Positions 46,008-54,832 of a stretch of DNA of 64,000 nucleotides are shown here, one piece after another; position 1 is the first letter of the stretch, and every line of letters begins with the position of its first letter. This stretch comes from HB2-32-21 sp003448675 (lineage in GTDB: Bacteria > Pseudomonadota > Gammaproteobacteria > Pseudomonadales > Porticoccaceae), in assembly GCA_041584755.1 (NCBI GenBank), contig JBFHDK010000005.1:1-64000 (forward strand), read 5' to 3'. The translations under genes were made by a program, and so were the position numbers. The notes beneath the pieces were generated by a model. It made no database searches. It had not been told where the DNA came from and saw nothing but the letters and a program-made list of their open reading frames with translations.

Positions 46008-46187
46008 ATGGACAGTTTGTGGTTATCCGGTGATTCTATCATCACTCCTGGCCTGTTGCTGGCGTATATGCTGGGGAAATGCGCCAGTTCAATCGACGGG
46101 AAAAAATCATTTTTCGGGGTTTTTGCTGGATTCTTGCTGGTGTTATTAGTAGCGGTCTGGATAGTCTTAAAAGTCCTTGATGATTAG
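46008..46187 (+). CDS. possible small membrane protein
   Basis: 59 residues from ATG 46008 (an in-frame TTG at 46002 is an alternative). Two hydrophobic stretches are predicted, about 11-24 and 36-57, ending in a charged KVLDD. GGAGG at 45981-45985 is too far (over 15 bases) to be a convincing ribosome site, and no relative is recognised. It could be a chance frame in a decayed region. Confidence 0.3.
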   Translation: MDSLWLSGDSIITPGLLLAYMLGKCASSIDGKKSFFGVFAGFLLVLLVAVWIVLKVLDD

Positions 46188-46319
46188 TCTAGTCAATCTT
46201 CAATGATGTTCTGATAGCGATAAGCGTGACTTCTGCTGTCCTTTAGTAAGACGTTACACATGATACTTTTTTGCAGAGTGGCGAGGTCTCTGATTATCTC
46301 TTGGGGGGAGGTCATGTTT

Positions 46320-47083
46320 TTTTTGCCGCCCAACTCTCGTTCGATCTTTCGATGCGTGACCCATGGTTGCGGCCCTCCCTGGCTACAGCCCATGTGCCCG
46401 GTCAACGGATGGCCGGATATCCGCTGGTTTTTTTATTCCGACCGCAGTCTTGGACATTGAGCCTGCCTGGCAAGGCTCGGCCGCCATGCGCGGGACGAGT
46501 AGCAATGTCGCAAATGTCCGGGACGTATTCGTCCCTCGAACGCTTGCGATCGGTGTCACTAGCCCGCTACTGATTGAGCGCCCCGATTACGACAGCCCGC
46601 CTTCGTTACTCTTTTTTTTCCAATTGGTGTGGGATTGCTTTTGGCACCCTGGAGAGTGCGTTACAAAGAGCAATTGATGGTATTGGCTCGAAAATCTTGT
46701 CATTTAGTGGACACTCGCTGCGAGATCAGGTGCCGACCCAGGAGTGGATTGTCAATAGTGATGCCGCGTTGCGGGCGGCACGTGCGGGCCACTTGGAGGC
46801 GATGGGCGCTGTTTGGCAAGCTGCCCAGTACGATGAGGAGGTGCCTCTGCGCTTGCGCGCACAGGAGTATGCCTTTTACTACTATGCGATCGATGTTATT
46901 CGAGACACCATCAGTCGGCTCTATTCCCGTGGAGCTCGTGCGGCCTTTCAGCAGGGACATCCAGTAGAGCGCGCGCTGCGTAACCTCCATGCTATTGGCT
47001 TTGGTCTGGAGGCGGGCAGGCTGTTCCAGCATTCGGCTGGGCGCGTGTTGATGGGTGGAGAACCCCTGGTCTCGGTATTCTGA
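46320..47083 (+). pseudogene. truncated, frameshifted acyl-CoA dehydrogenase-like (type 2 C-terminal) gene
   Basis: Three successive frames together resemble the second half of flavin-dependent acyl-CoA dehydrogenase/HsaA-type monooxygenases. Frame one ends NGWPDIRWFF, then continues after a shift as IPTAVLDIEPAWQGSAAMRG and SSNVANVRDVFVPRTLAI. After another shift come GIAFGTLESALQRAI, AALRAARAGHLEAMGAVW and a helical C-terminus ending RALRNLHAIGFGLEAGRLF. The switches fall at T runs near 46427-46433 and 46612-46619. The N-terminal half, which forms the first alpha domain, is missing. Sequencing error at the runs is possible, but the missing N-terminus argues for a real pseudogene. Confidence 0.7.
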
Positions 47084-47348
47084 CGACCGCGACTAAAACA
47101 GCCATGGCAGGCAAATGGATAAGCCTAATAGAGAACGGCCTAATAGCAACCGGAAAGGCGACACCATGACAATGGCTACGATGGCCCTTTGCCAAGCGGA
47201 GTCGCGGGCTTAAGTTGACTTGTTCCGCGCGCAAGCACTGTATAACAAGCCAATAAAACAATGAGCGGGTACCGACATACATTTTTAGCCGGCGGTTGTT
47301 TGCCCTCGGTCTCGTTACAGCCCTATGCGAATATAAAGCCCCAAAACC
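47084..47348. other. non-coding gap between the pseudogene and the MBL-fold gene
   Basis: 265 bases. TTGACT (47215-47220) and TATAAC (47241-47246) look promoter-like but are 20 bases apart. No gene is supported. Confidence 0.4.
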
Positions 47349-48395
47349 CTATTCACGGGGCGGCGGTGTGGAAATATATCGGTAATATATTCTTCCGCTT
47401 TCTTCCTTTAGTTCCGCATGTCCGCTTGCTTCGAGAATGTCGCAGTGGCCGAGAATTTCTGACATCACTGGCACCAGTTGGTCCCGCCAGGCCTTGGGGA
47501 AGAGTTCCTTGCCGATTTCCATGGGCGTCATCCAATGGTTTTTTTCCAGAATGCGGCTGATTTTAAGTAGGCGCCGGTCAGTGGAGAGTTTGTAGGACTC
47601 GATAAGGTCGCGGTGATCGAGGATGGGTTCGCCATGGGACGGGTATGTCACTTTGGCAGGGTAGGGCGCGACTTTGGCCAGTGAATCCTGATACTCCACC
47701 AGTGAGGGTGGTCGGGGCTCGTTTTTGCCCCGGGGTATCTGCAGCAGGCACACTGGGGTGATATTGGGCAGCAGGTGGTCACCGGAAAAGAAGACTTGGG
47801 TCTCGGGCTGCCAGTAGACGACTTCGTCGGGGCAGTGGCCGGGGGTGTGGACCGTCTCCAGGTTGAAGCCGGGAATATCGATTCGCTCGCCATCCTTAAG
47901 CAGATGGGTGGGTTCCATAGGGTCGTAGGTGGCGGCAAAGCCGGCCCGTCGGGCCAGGGCTCTTTCGACGACTTCCTGCTCCACGCCCCAAAGGGAGTAA
48001 CAATACAGCTCCATCTCCAGCCGCTCGGGTGGCGGACGCATTCTTTCCTGGGTGAGCCAGAGGTTTTCATGGGCCCACAGTTCGCAGCCGGAAGCTTCGT
48101 GAATGCGCGAAGCCTGGCCGTAGTGGTCGGTATGGCCGTGGGTGAGCAGGATCCTGCTGATGTCTTCAATGCGGCAATCCAGGGCCTTCAGGCCCTGGTT
48201 GAGCGCCTCCCAGGCTTCGTCGGAGCGAACGCCGGTGTCGATCAGAATCAGGTCTTCAGTGCCTTCTTCCGGAAATATGAGGTAGCTGTTGATATCACCG
48301 AGTCCGGGAAAGCCCGATGGTGTGGGTATGCGCCCGATCCGGGTGGAGCTCTCACGGTTAGTGAACCGGCGAACATCGACTTCTTCTGTGGCCAT
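47349..48395 (-). CDS. MBL-fold metallo-hydrolase with C-terminal winged-helix region
   Basis: 348 residues. Zinc motif HGHTDH at 86-91, further His in TVHTPGHCPDE (about 188), Asp in FFSGDHLLP (about 211) and His in YPSHGEP (about 255). The last 80 residues (from about 270) look like the small winged-helix domain found after the hydrolase in LACTB2-type proteins. The substrate is unknown; thioesters or RNA are both known for relatives, so no function is asserted. It is divergent from rpsB and is not part of that operon. Confidence 0.88.
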   Translation of the reverse strand: MATEEVDVRRFTNRESSTRIGRIPTPSGFPGLGDINSYLIFPEEGTEDLILIDTGVRSDEAWEALNQGLKALDCRIEDISRILLTHGHTDHYGQASRIHEASGCELWAHENLWLTQERMRPPPERLEMELYCYSLWGVEQEVVERALARRAGFAATYDPMEPTHLLKDGERIDIPGFNLETVHTPGHCPDEVVYWQPETQVFFSGDHLLPNITPVCLLQIPRGKNEPRPPSLVEYQDSLAKVAPYPAKVTYPSHGEPILDHRDLIESYKLSTDRRLLKISRILEKNHWMTPMEIGKELFPKAWRDQLVPVMSEILGHCDILEASGHAELKEESGRIYYRYISTPPPRE

Positions 48396-48739
48396 GGAGC
48401 CTCAATAGTGGCGCTACAGGGGCCACATTTGCTGATTAAAGCCAACTATGATGGCTAAATTGGAAGCAATAAGGAAGGGGTTTCGCGATAACCAGCGGTA
48501 ATGCCTTGCTTCCCCGCCTGCTAAAACGACTGGCTTTGCTTCTATATAAAGTGTGGATATGGTATAAAGCGCGCCCGGCGGAATGGCCGCCGGATACAAT
48601 CACTAAATTCTACATATACCGGCACATTGGTCCGGGTGCCCGATTTGATTTGAGCAGCGCTGTCGCCAGTGTTGACCAGCAATACGGGTTGGCCAATGGG
48701 GTATATGGATGTTTAACCCTAAATTGAGGAAATCTTATT
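48396..48739 (+). other. leader and promoter region of rpsB
   Basis: 344 non-coding bases. The promoter is at 48560-48568. The transcribed leader of about 165 bases contains several possible short stems and no reading frame I can support. In E. coli the rpsB leader, of similar length, binds S2 and represses rpsB-tsf; the same is inferred here but not shown. Confidence 0.55.
48560..48568 (+). promoter_or_regulatory. extended -10 promoter of rpsB-tsf with GC-rich discriminator
   Basis: TGGTATAAA matches an extended -10 (TGn plus TATAAT with one mismatch). The bases just after it, GCGCGCCCGGCGG, form a GC-rich discriminator of the kind that makes ribosomal promoters sensitive to ppGpp. No good -35 at 17 bases, which an extended -10 does not need. 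Confidence 0.6.
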
Positions 48740-49513
48740 ATGACCAGCGTTTCCATGCGCGATATGTTGCAGGCCGGCGTTCATTTCGGCCACCAGACCC
48801 GTTTCTGGAACCCCAAAATGAGCCCCTATATTTTTGGCGCTCGCAACAAGATCCACGTTATTAATCTGGAGCACACACTGCCAGCGTTTAACGACGCCCT
48901 AGAGCAGGTGCGCCAGCTTGCCGCCAACGGCAACAAGATATTGTTTGTCGGCACCAAGCGCGCCGCGCAAAAGGCAATCAGGGAGCAGGCCGAGCGAGCT
49001 GGCATGCCCTACGTCAGCAACCGTTGGCTGGGCGGCATGCTTACCAATTACAAGACCATTCGTACGTCGATCAAGCGTTATCGCGACCTCGAGGCCCAGA
49101 GCCAGGACGGTACCTTCGACAAGCTGACCAAGAAAGAAGGGTTGATGCGTATCCGCAGCATGGAGAAGCTGGAGCGTTCCATCGGCGGTATTAAAGATAT
49201 GGGTGGCCTGCCCGACGCGCTGTTTGTGATCGATGTCGACCACGAGCGTATTGCGGTTCAGGAAGCCAACAAATTGGGTATTCCCGTAATTGGTATTGTC
49301 GATACTAACAGCAACCCCGACGGCATTGATGTGGTGGTTCCTGGTAACGATGACGCCATCAGGGCGATTAATCTTTATACCGTCGCCATGGCTGATGCGA
49401 TCCTGGCTGGTAAGTCTGGCGATGCCGAGCTGGCCGCTCAGGATGAGTTTGTCGAGGTGACCGAAGAGGAATCCGCGCCCGCGCCGGAGCCTGAATCCGA
49501 GAGCGCTGAATAA
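48740..49513 (+). CDS. rpsB: 30S ribosomal protein S2
   Basis: 257 residues. Starts SMRDMLQAGVHFGHQTRFWNP, the family hallmark, with a central coiled-coil (about 100-150) and the GIPVIGIVDTNSNPDGIDVVVPGND motif. A 20-residue acidic tail (EESAPAPEPESES) extends past the conserved fold, as in many marine gammaproteobacteria. First gene of rpsB-tsf. Confidence 0.98.
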   Translation: MTSVSMRDMLQAGVHFGHQTRFWNPKMSPYIFGARNKIHVINLEHTLPAFNDALEQVRQLAANGNKILFVGTKRAAQKAIREQAERAGMPYVSNRWLGGMLTNYKTIRTSIKRYRDLEAQSQDGTFDKLTKKEGLMRIRSMEKLERSIGGIKDMGGLPDALFVIDVDHERIAVQEANKLGIPVIGIVDTNSNPDGIDVVVPGNDDAIRAINLYTVAMADAILAGKSGDAELAAQDEFVEVTEEESAPAPEPESESAE

Positions 49514-49557
49514 GCCTGTCCCGGCAACCAGCCGGGCTGAGTGGTTGATTTGCTGAT

Positions 49558-49580
49558 AAAGGGGGCCCGGCCCCCTTTTG
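49558..49580 (+). terminator. hairpin/attenuator between rpsB and tsf
   Basis: AAAGGGGGC pairs with GCCCCCTTT around a 3-base loop, then TG. A second hairpin CCCGGC/GCCGGG (49520-49536) directly follows the rpsB stop. In E. coli a terminator-like element in the same gap lowers tsf relative to rpsB; a similar partial stop is inferred. Confidence 0.75.
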
Positions 49581-49614
49581 TTAATTTGAAAGAGAATATT
49601 GAGAGGATCTGTCC

Positions 49615-50481
49615 ATGACTGCTATTAAAGCTTCGCAGGTGAAGGAGCTCCGTGAGCGCACCGGTCTCGGAATGATGGAATGTAAAAAGGCGCTGGTTGA
49701 GTCGGGTGGCGATATTGATAAGGCCATTGAGGATCTGCGTAAATCCAGCGGCATGAAAGCGGCCAAGAAAGCCGGACGCACCGCTGCCGACGGCATGGTA
49801 AAAATCAAAGTAGCTGATGATGGTAGCTACGGTGTGCTGGTTGAGGTGAACTCCGAGACCGATTTTGTTGCCCGCGATGAAAATTTTCAGGCCTTTGTGG
49901 GCGTGGTGGTGGACAAAGCCTTCGACGGCAAGCTGGATTCGATCGAAGCCCTGATGGATGAAGAAACCGAATCCGCGCGTCAGGCGTTGATTCAGAAAAT
50001 TGGTGAAAACATCAATGTCCGCCGTGTGGCGCTGATCGAAGGCGGCGTGGTGGATGGCTATGTACATAGCAACAATCGCATCGCCGTACTGGTCGCCCTT
50101 GAGGGTGGCAGTGGTGAAGTGGCCAGGGATGTTGCCATGCACGTGGCGGCGGTGAATCCCCAGGTGGCCAAGCCGGAGGACATGCCTGCCGATGTGGTCG
50201 CCAAGGAAAAGGAAATTTACGTGGCCCAGGCCCGCGAAAGCGGCAAGCCTGATGACATTATCGAAAAAATGGTTACCGGGCGGGTGAAGAAGTTTCTCGC
50301 CGAAAGCAGCCTGGTTGAGCAAGCCTTTGTTAAGGATCCGGATATCAAAGTCGGCAAACTGTTGAGTCAGGCCGGTGCGGATATCACCGGATTCGTTCGT
50401 TACGAAGTGGGTGAAGGGATTGAGGTTGAGGAAGAAGACTTTGCTGCTGAAGTTGCTGCTCAGTTGAGTGGACAAAGCTGA
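49615..50481 (+). CDS. tsf: elongation factor Ts
   Basis: 288 residues. N-terminal UBA-like domain with VKELRERTGLGMMECKKAL, then the conserved TDFVARDENF (about 82-91) that inserts into EF-Tu to exchange GDP. Two core subdomains and the C-terminal EVGEGIEVEEEDFAAEV module are complete. Ribosome site AGAGGA precedes ATG 49615. Confidence 0.98.
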   Translation: MTAIKASQVKELRERTGLGMMECKKALVESGGDIDKAIEDLRKSSGMKAAKKAGRTAADGMVKIKVADDGSYGVLVEVNSETDFVARDENFQAFVGVVVDKAFDGKLDSIEALMDEETESARQALIQKIGENINVRRVALIEGGVVDGYVHSNNRIAVLVALEGGSGEVARDVAMHVAAVNPQVAKPEDMPADVVAKEKEIYVAQARESGKPDDIIEKMVTGRVKKFLAESSLVEQAFVKDPDIKVGKLLSQAGADITGFVRYEVGEGIEVEEEDFAAEVAAQLSGQS

Positions 50482-50501
50482 TCTGAAGGCCCGGAGTCAG
50501 G

Positions 50502-51260
50502 ATGAGCACCACCGTCAAAAAAGATAAAAAATATAAGCGAATCCTCCTCAAGCTCAGTGGCGAGGAGTTGGTCGGCGAAGAGGGCTTTGGTATCGACCCC
50601 AAGGTCCTTGACCGCATGGCGCTGGAGATCGGCCAATTGGTCGGCATCGGCGTTCAGGTGGGTTTGGTCATCGGCGGCGGCAACCTGTTCCGTGGCGCCG
50701 CGCTCAATGCCGCCGGCATGGAGCGGGTGACCGGCGACCATATGGGCATGCTGGCCACCGTGATGAATGGTCTGGCCATGCGCGATGCGCTCGACCGCAG
50801 TAACGTGTCCGCCCGGGTAATGTCGGCTATCCCCATGAGCGGCGTGGTCGAACACTATGACCGGCGTCGGGCGCTGAGTTATTTATCAGCCGGTGAAGTG
50901 GTGATTTTCTCGGCCGGCACCGGCAACCCCTTCTTTACCACCGATTCCGCAGCCTGTCTGCGCGGTATTGAGATTAATGCCGAGCTGGTGCTGAAAGCCA
51001 CGCGAGTCGATGGCGTATATTCCGCCGACCCCCTGAAAGTACCCGATGCCACTTTGTTTGAGCACCTCACTTACGATCAGGTGCTGGATCAAAAGCTGGA
51101 AGTGATGGACTTAACAGCCATTTGTCTTTGCCGAGAGCACAATATGCCTGTTCGGGTGTTTCGGATGTCAAAACCCGGCGCATTATTGAGTATAGTAGTC
51201 GGCGGTGATGAAGGTACGCTGATTGAAGAGTCTGCGTCGGTAACGGGAAGCCCAACATGA
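50502..51260 (+). CDS. pyrH: uridylate kinase
   Basis: 252 residues. Amino-acid-kinase fold: RILLKLSGEEL at the start (phosphate loop), VIGGGNLFRG near 62, GTGNPFFTTDSAA near 140. Phosphorylates UMP to UDP; hexameric and UTP-inhibited in bacteria. Its stop overlaps the frr start (ATGA). The first 10 residues are Lys-rich. Confidence 0.97.
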   Translation: MSTTVKKDKKYKRILLKLSGEELVGEEGFGIDPKVLDRMALEIGQLVGIGVQVGLVIGGGNLFRGAALNAAGMERVTGDHMGMLATVMNGLAMRDALDRSNVSARVMSAIPMSGVVEHYDRRRALSYLSAGEVVIFSAGTGNPFFTTDSAACLRGIEINAELVLKATRVDGVYSADPLKVPDATLFEHLTYDQVLDQKLEVMDLTAICLCREHNMPVRVFRMSKPGALLSIVVGGDEGTLIEESASVTGSPT

Positions 51261-51814
51261 TTGATGAACTGAAACAGGATGCCGCCGAGCGCATGGCGAA
51301 AAGCATTGAAGCGCTGGGCCGGGCAATGAATAAAATCCGTACCGGTCGCGCCCATCCCAGCATTCTGGAAGCCATCACCGTGTCTTACTATGGCAGTGAA
51401 ACACCGTTGTCGCAGGTAGCCAATATCTCCGTGGTGGATGCGCGCACCCTGGCCATTTCGCCCTGGGAAAAAAACCTCGTCGAGGATATTGAAAAAGCCA
51501 TCCTCAAATCCGACCTGGGCCTTAATCCCGCTTCCGCAGGAGAGGTGATTCGCATCCCCATGCCGCCGCTTACAGAGGAGACTCGCAAGGGCTTTATCCG
51601 CATGGCCCGTCAGGAGGCGGAAAACAGCCGGGTATCGGTGCGCAATATTCGCCGTGACGTCCTTTCCGATTTCAAGGAATTACTTAAGGAAAAAGAAATC
51701 ACCGAGGATGAGGAGCGCAGTGCCCAGGAAGATGTGCAGAAGCTGACCGATCGCTATATTCGTGAAGTTGACGAGGCTCTGGCGGAAAAAGAAAAGGATC
51801 TGATGGAGATCTGA
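51257..51814 (+). CDS. frr: ribosome recycling factor
   Basis: 185 residues, the normal length. Three-helix bundle plus beta/alpha domain: KIRTGRAHPSILE near 27, NVRN-type VSVRNIRRDV near 128. Splits post-termination ribosomes with EF-G. Translationally coupled to pyrH. Confidence 0.97.
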   Translation: MIDELKQDAAERMAKSIEALGRAMNKIRTGRAHPSILEAITVSYYGSETPLSQVANISVVDARTLAISPWEKNLVEDIEKAILKSDLGLNPASAGEVIRIPMPPLTEETRKGFIRMARQEAENSRVSVRNIRRDVLSDFKELLKEKEITEDEERSAQEDVQKLTDRYIREVDEALAEKEKDLMEI

Positions 51815-51835
51815 GTTGATCTCCTTGGTGCGGGG

Positions 51836-52600
51836 GTGGCTGTGACGGATGCTCGGGGACTCGATCCTCTGGTACCTTTACGCCACGTCGCCATCATTAT
51901 GGATGGCAATAACCGCTGGGCGCGGGAACGTCAGCTCGGAGGCATCAGTGGTCATCGCCACGGTGTCGAGAATGTCCGCAAGGTGCTGAGCGCGTGTCGT
52001 CGTCACAATATCCAAATCCTCACACTTTTTGCCTTCAGCAGTGAAAACTGGCAGCGCCCGCCTGCGGAAGTGAGGGGCTTGATGTCGCTCTTCGCCACCT
52101 ATATTCGCAGTGAATCTCGGAAGCTAAAAGACGAAGGCGTCAGCTTGACGGTCATTGGCGAGCGTAAGCGTTTTAGTCCGGGTCTGTGCCGGCGTATTGA
52201 GCGGGCGGAAAAACTCACCGAAGGCGGTGATACCAACCTGGTGCTGGCGGTGGATTATGGTGGCCGCTGGGACATCACCCGAGGCGCGCGCCGCCTCGCC
52301 CAGCAGGTGGAGCAGGGCAGTGTCCGCCCTCAGGATATTACCGAAGACATGTTTGAGCGTGAATTATGTCTTGCCCAATTCAGCCCACCGGATCTCTGTA
52401 TTCGCACTGCGGGAGAACAGCGGATCAGCAATTTCCTGCTTTGGCAACTGGCCTATACCGAGTTGCACTTCGCACCCTGTTACTGGCCCGATTTTGGCGA
52501 GCAGGCTTTTGATGAAGCGGTTGCTGAGTATTATCGCCGCCAGCGCCGTTTCGGTCTTAGCTCCAGTCAGCTGAATCTGCCGAACAAGGAAAGCGCCTGA
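51836..52600 (+). CDS. uppS: undecaprenyl diphosphate synthase
   Basis: 254 residues. Cis-prenyltransferase with HVAIIMDGNNRWAR (catalytic Asp about 23), the ENVRKVL segment and FSSENWQRPPAEV near 66. It makes the C55 carrier of peptidoglycan and O-antigen units from isoprenyl diphosphates; dxr two genes later feeds the same pathway. The start is GTG 51836 (or GTG 51842). Overlaps cdsA by one base. Confidence 0.96.
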   Translation: MAVTDARGLDPLVPLRHVAIIMDGNNRWARERQLGGISGHRHGVENVRKVLSACRRHNIQILTLFAFSSENWQRPPAEVRGLMSLFATYIRSESRKLKDEGVSLTVIGERKRFSPGLCRRIERAEKLTEGGDTNLVLAVDYGGRWDITRGARRLAQQVEQGSVRPQDITEDMFERELCLAQFSPPDLCIRTAGEQRISNFLLWQLAYTELHFAPCYWPDFGEQAFDEAVAEYYRRQRRFGLSSSQLNLPNKESA

Positions 52601-53439
52601 TGCTGCGTCAGCGGGTTATCACCGCGCTGGTGCTGGCCGGTGGTTTTCTCGGTGTGCTGTTTGGCGCTCCCGCCACGGTTTTTCTTGGCCTGATGGCGCT
52701 GGTCGTCGCCTATGCCGCCTGGGAGTGGAGTGCCCTAGCCGCAATTGAATCTGGTCTCGGAAGAGGGCTCTATGTGCTGCTGGCGGCCGGACTCATGGCG
52801 GCGCTGGCGGCTTATTTTCGCTTCGATAAGCAAAGTCTGATTGAGCCCCATATCAGCATTTTTCTGGTCTGGGCTGCTGGTTGGTGGGCGCTGGCCTTGC
52901 TGTGGGTGCAGAGTTATCCCGCCAGTGCGCTCTTGTGGGGGCGTAGCTGGATAGGCGCCCTGATGGGATTGATGGTGCTGTTACCCACCTGGACCGCGAT
53001 GGCGGTGTTGATTCATGCGCCCCGTGGCCCCTGGCTGGTGCTCGGTGTTGTGGTGCTGGTGGCGTTGGCGGACATCGGCGCTTTTTTCACTGGCCGTGCT
53101 TTCGGGCATCATAAGTTGGCGGTTAAAGTCAGCCCCGGCAAAACCTGGGAAGGCCTTGGTGGTGGAATGGCCGCCATTACTTTGGCGGTGCTGGTTTTTA
53201 TTACGGTAGCCGCTCCCGCCGGTCAGTGGTGGGCCTGGTTGTTGCTGGTGCTGATTACTGGCTTGGCCTCGGTGCTGGGTGATCTGGTTGAGAGCATGGT
53301 CAAGCGCCATCGCGGGGTAAAAGACAGTGGCGCAATTTTGCCTGGTCACGGCGGTATACTCGACCGTGTCGATAGCCTCACCGCGGCGCTGCCGGTTTTT
53401 ACCTTGCTCTATATTCTGCTGCACCCAAAACTATGGTAA
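52600..53439 (+). CDS. cdsA: phosphatidate cytidylyltransferase
   Basis: 279 residues, about eight membrane helices. The family signature runs from KVSPGKTWEGL (near 182) to SVLGDLVESMVKRHRGVKDSG and PGHGGILDRVDSL near 250. Makes CDP-diacylglycerol for phospholipid synthesis. Confidence 0.96.
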   Translation: MLRQRVITALVLAGGFLGVLFGAPATVFLGLMALVVAYAAWEWSALAAIESGLGRGLYVLLAAGLMAALAAYFRFDKQSLIEPHISIFLVWAAGWWALALLWVQSYPASALLWGRSWIGALMGLMVLLPTWTAMAVLIHAPRGPWLVLGVVVLVALADIGAFFTGRAFGHHKLAVKVSPGKTWEGLGGGMAAITLAVLVFITVAAPAGQWWAWLLLVLITGLASVLGDLVESMVKRHRGVKDSGAILPGHGGILDRVDSLTAALPVFTLLYILLHPKLW

Positions 53440-53509
53440 GTGATTTGGTTGAGTTGTCCGTCTTGAGAGTTCGTCTGGCTTCCATCCGGTCGAGGCGGGT
53501 AGTCTGGTA

Positions 53510-54721
53510 ATGCAGGGCCTGAGTATTCTCGGCTCCACCGGGTCCATCGGTGTCAGCACACTGGATGTCGCCGCCCGCCATCCTGACAAGTACCGGGTGG
53601 TTGCCTTAAGTGGTTACTCCCGTCTTGATGTGCTGGTGGAGCAGTGCCGGCGTTTTCAGCCTGCTTATGTGGTGGTTCCCGACCGCAAGGCGGCGGCGAC
53701 TATTCAATCTGACTTACCCCAAGACGTAGCCGTTCTGACTGGCGTGGAGGGGCTGAGCGCCATTGCCAGCCATGATGATGTCGATATCGTGATGGCAGCT
53801 ATTGTTGGGGCCGCCGGACTGGTGCCAACCCTGGCGGCAGTGCGGGCCAGCAAGAAAGTCCTACTGGCCAACAAAGAAGCGCTGGTGATGGCCGGCCCCC
53901 TGTTTATGGAGGCGGTGCGTGTTCACGGGGCCACTCTGTTGCCTATCGATAGTGAACACAATGCGATTTTTCAGTGTTTGCCCCCAAGTTTTGTTTGCGG
54001 TCAGCAGGGCGCCGCCGGGAGCACACCTGGTGTGCGTAAGCTGCTGTTGTCTGGCTCCGGCGGCCCCTTTCGTGATACGCCTGTCAAGCATCTGTCCGGG
54101 GTTACACCTGATCAGGCCTGCGCCCATCCCAATTGGCAAATGGGCAGAAAAATCTCGGTGGATTCCGCCACGATGATGAACAAGGGGTTGGAGTTAATTG
54201 AGGCCTGCTGGTTGTTCGATGTCCCGGAGAGCGGGATAGAGATCGTTATTCATCCCCAGAGCATCGTCCACTCCCTGGTGGAATATACCGACGGTTCAGT
54301 GCTTGCACAGCTCGGCAACCCGGATATGCGCACCCCCATTGCCCACGCCCTGGCCTGGCCGCAACGCATCGAGTCAGGGGTGGCGGGGCTGGATCTGCCG
54401 GCCCTGGGCAGCTTGCAATTTGAAGCTCCGGACATGCAGCGTTTTCCCTGCCTGGGGTTGGCGAGGGCAGCGGCAAAGGCCCTGGGTGATGCCCCGGCGG
54501 CGCTTAATGCGGCGAATGAGGTGGCCGTGGCTGCGTTTTTAGATGAGCGTATCCCTTTCACCAATATCGCTGAAATTGTCGATGGCGTGATGCAGGCGTG
54601 GTCCACCAATGAACCCGCCTGCCTGGAAGCAGTCCAAGAGGCGGACGCGCGCGCCCGAGCCATGGCGATAAACTTGCTTGGCCGGTGCTCAGCGGACCGA
54701 TTGGGGGCAAGCCCCTGCTAA
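53510..54721 (+). CDS. dxr: 1-deoxy-D-xylulose 5-phosphate reductoisomerase
   Basis: 403 residues. NADPH motif LGSTGSIGVSTLDV at the start, LANKEALVMAG near 120, metal site PIDSEHNAIFQ near 147 and the GSGGPFR motif near 182. First committed step of the MEP isoprenoid route, supplying uppS. Ends 111 bases before rseP. Confidence 0.97.
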   Translation: MQGLSILGSTGSIGVSTLDVAARHPDKYRVVALSGYSRLDVLVEQCRRFQPAYVVVPDRKAAATIQSDLPQDVAVLTGVEGLSAIASHDDVDIVMAAIVGAAGLVPTLAAVRASKKVLLANKEALVMAGPLFMEAVRVHGATLLPIDSEHNAIFQCLPPSFVCGQQGAAGSTPGVRKLLLSGSGGPFRDTPVKHLSGVTPDQACAHPNWQMGRKISVDSATMMNKGLELIEACWLFDVPESGIEIVIHPQSIVHSLVEYTDGSVLAQLGNPDMRTPIAHALAWPQRIESGVAGLDLPALGSLQFEAPDMQRFPCLGLARAAAKALGDAPAALNAANEVAVAAFLDERIPFTNIAEIVDGVMQAWSTNEPACLEAVQEADARARAMAINLLGRCSADRLGASPC

Positions 54722-54832
54722 TGCCTAAAACGAGCAGGCAGGTACAATTAGCACCGCTATAAACATGCGGTGCCAGGATGGCTGGAAATAAAATGCGCCA
54801 GGAGTCTAGGCGGGGTTTGGAGTAGTAGGTTA

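Noticed and set aside
43064..47348. Integration element using tRNA-Ser as attachment site
   Set aside because: No second copy of the tRNA 3' end was found in the following 4.2 kb and there is no integrase gene. The islet is next to the tRNA, but site-specific integration is not shown.
47261..47560. 99-residue plus-strand frame overlapping the MBL-fold gene
   Set aside because: Mostly antisense to the MBL-fold gene end, no ribosome site, and the nearby promoter-like pair has a 20-base spacer.
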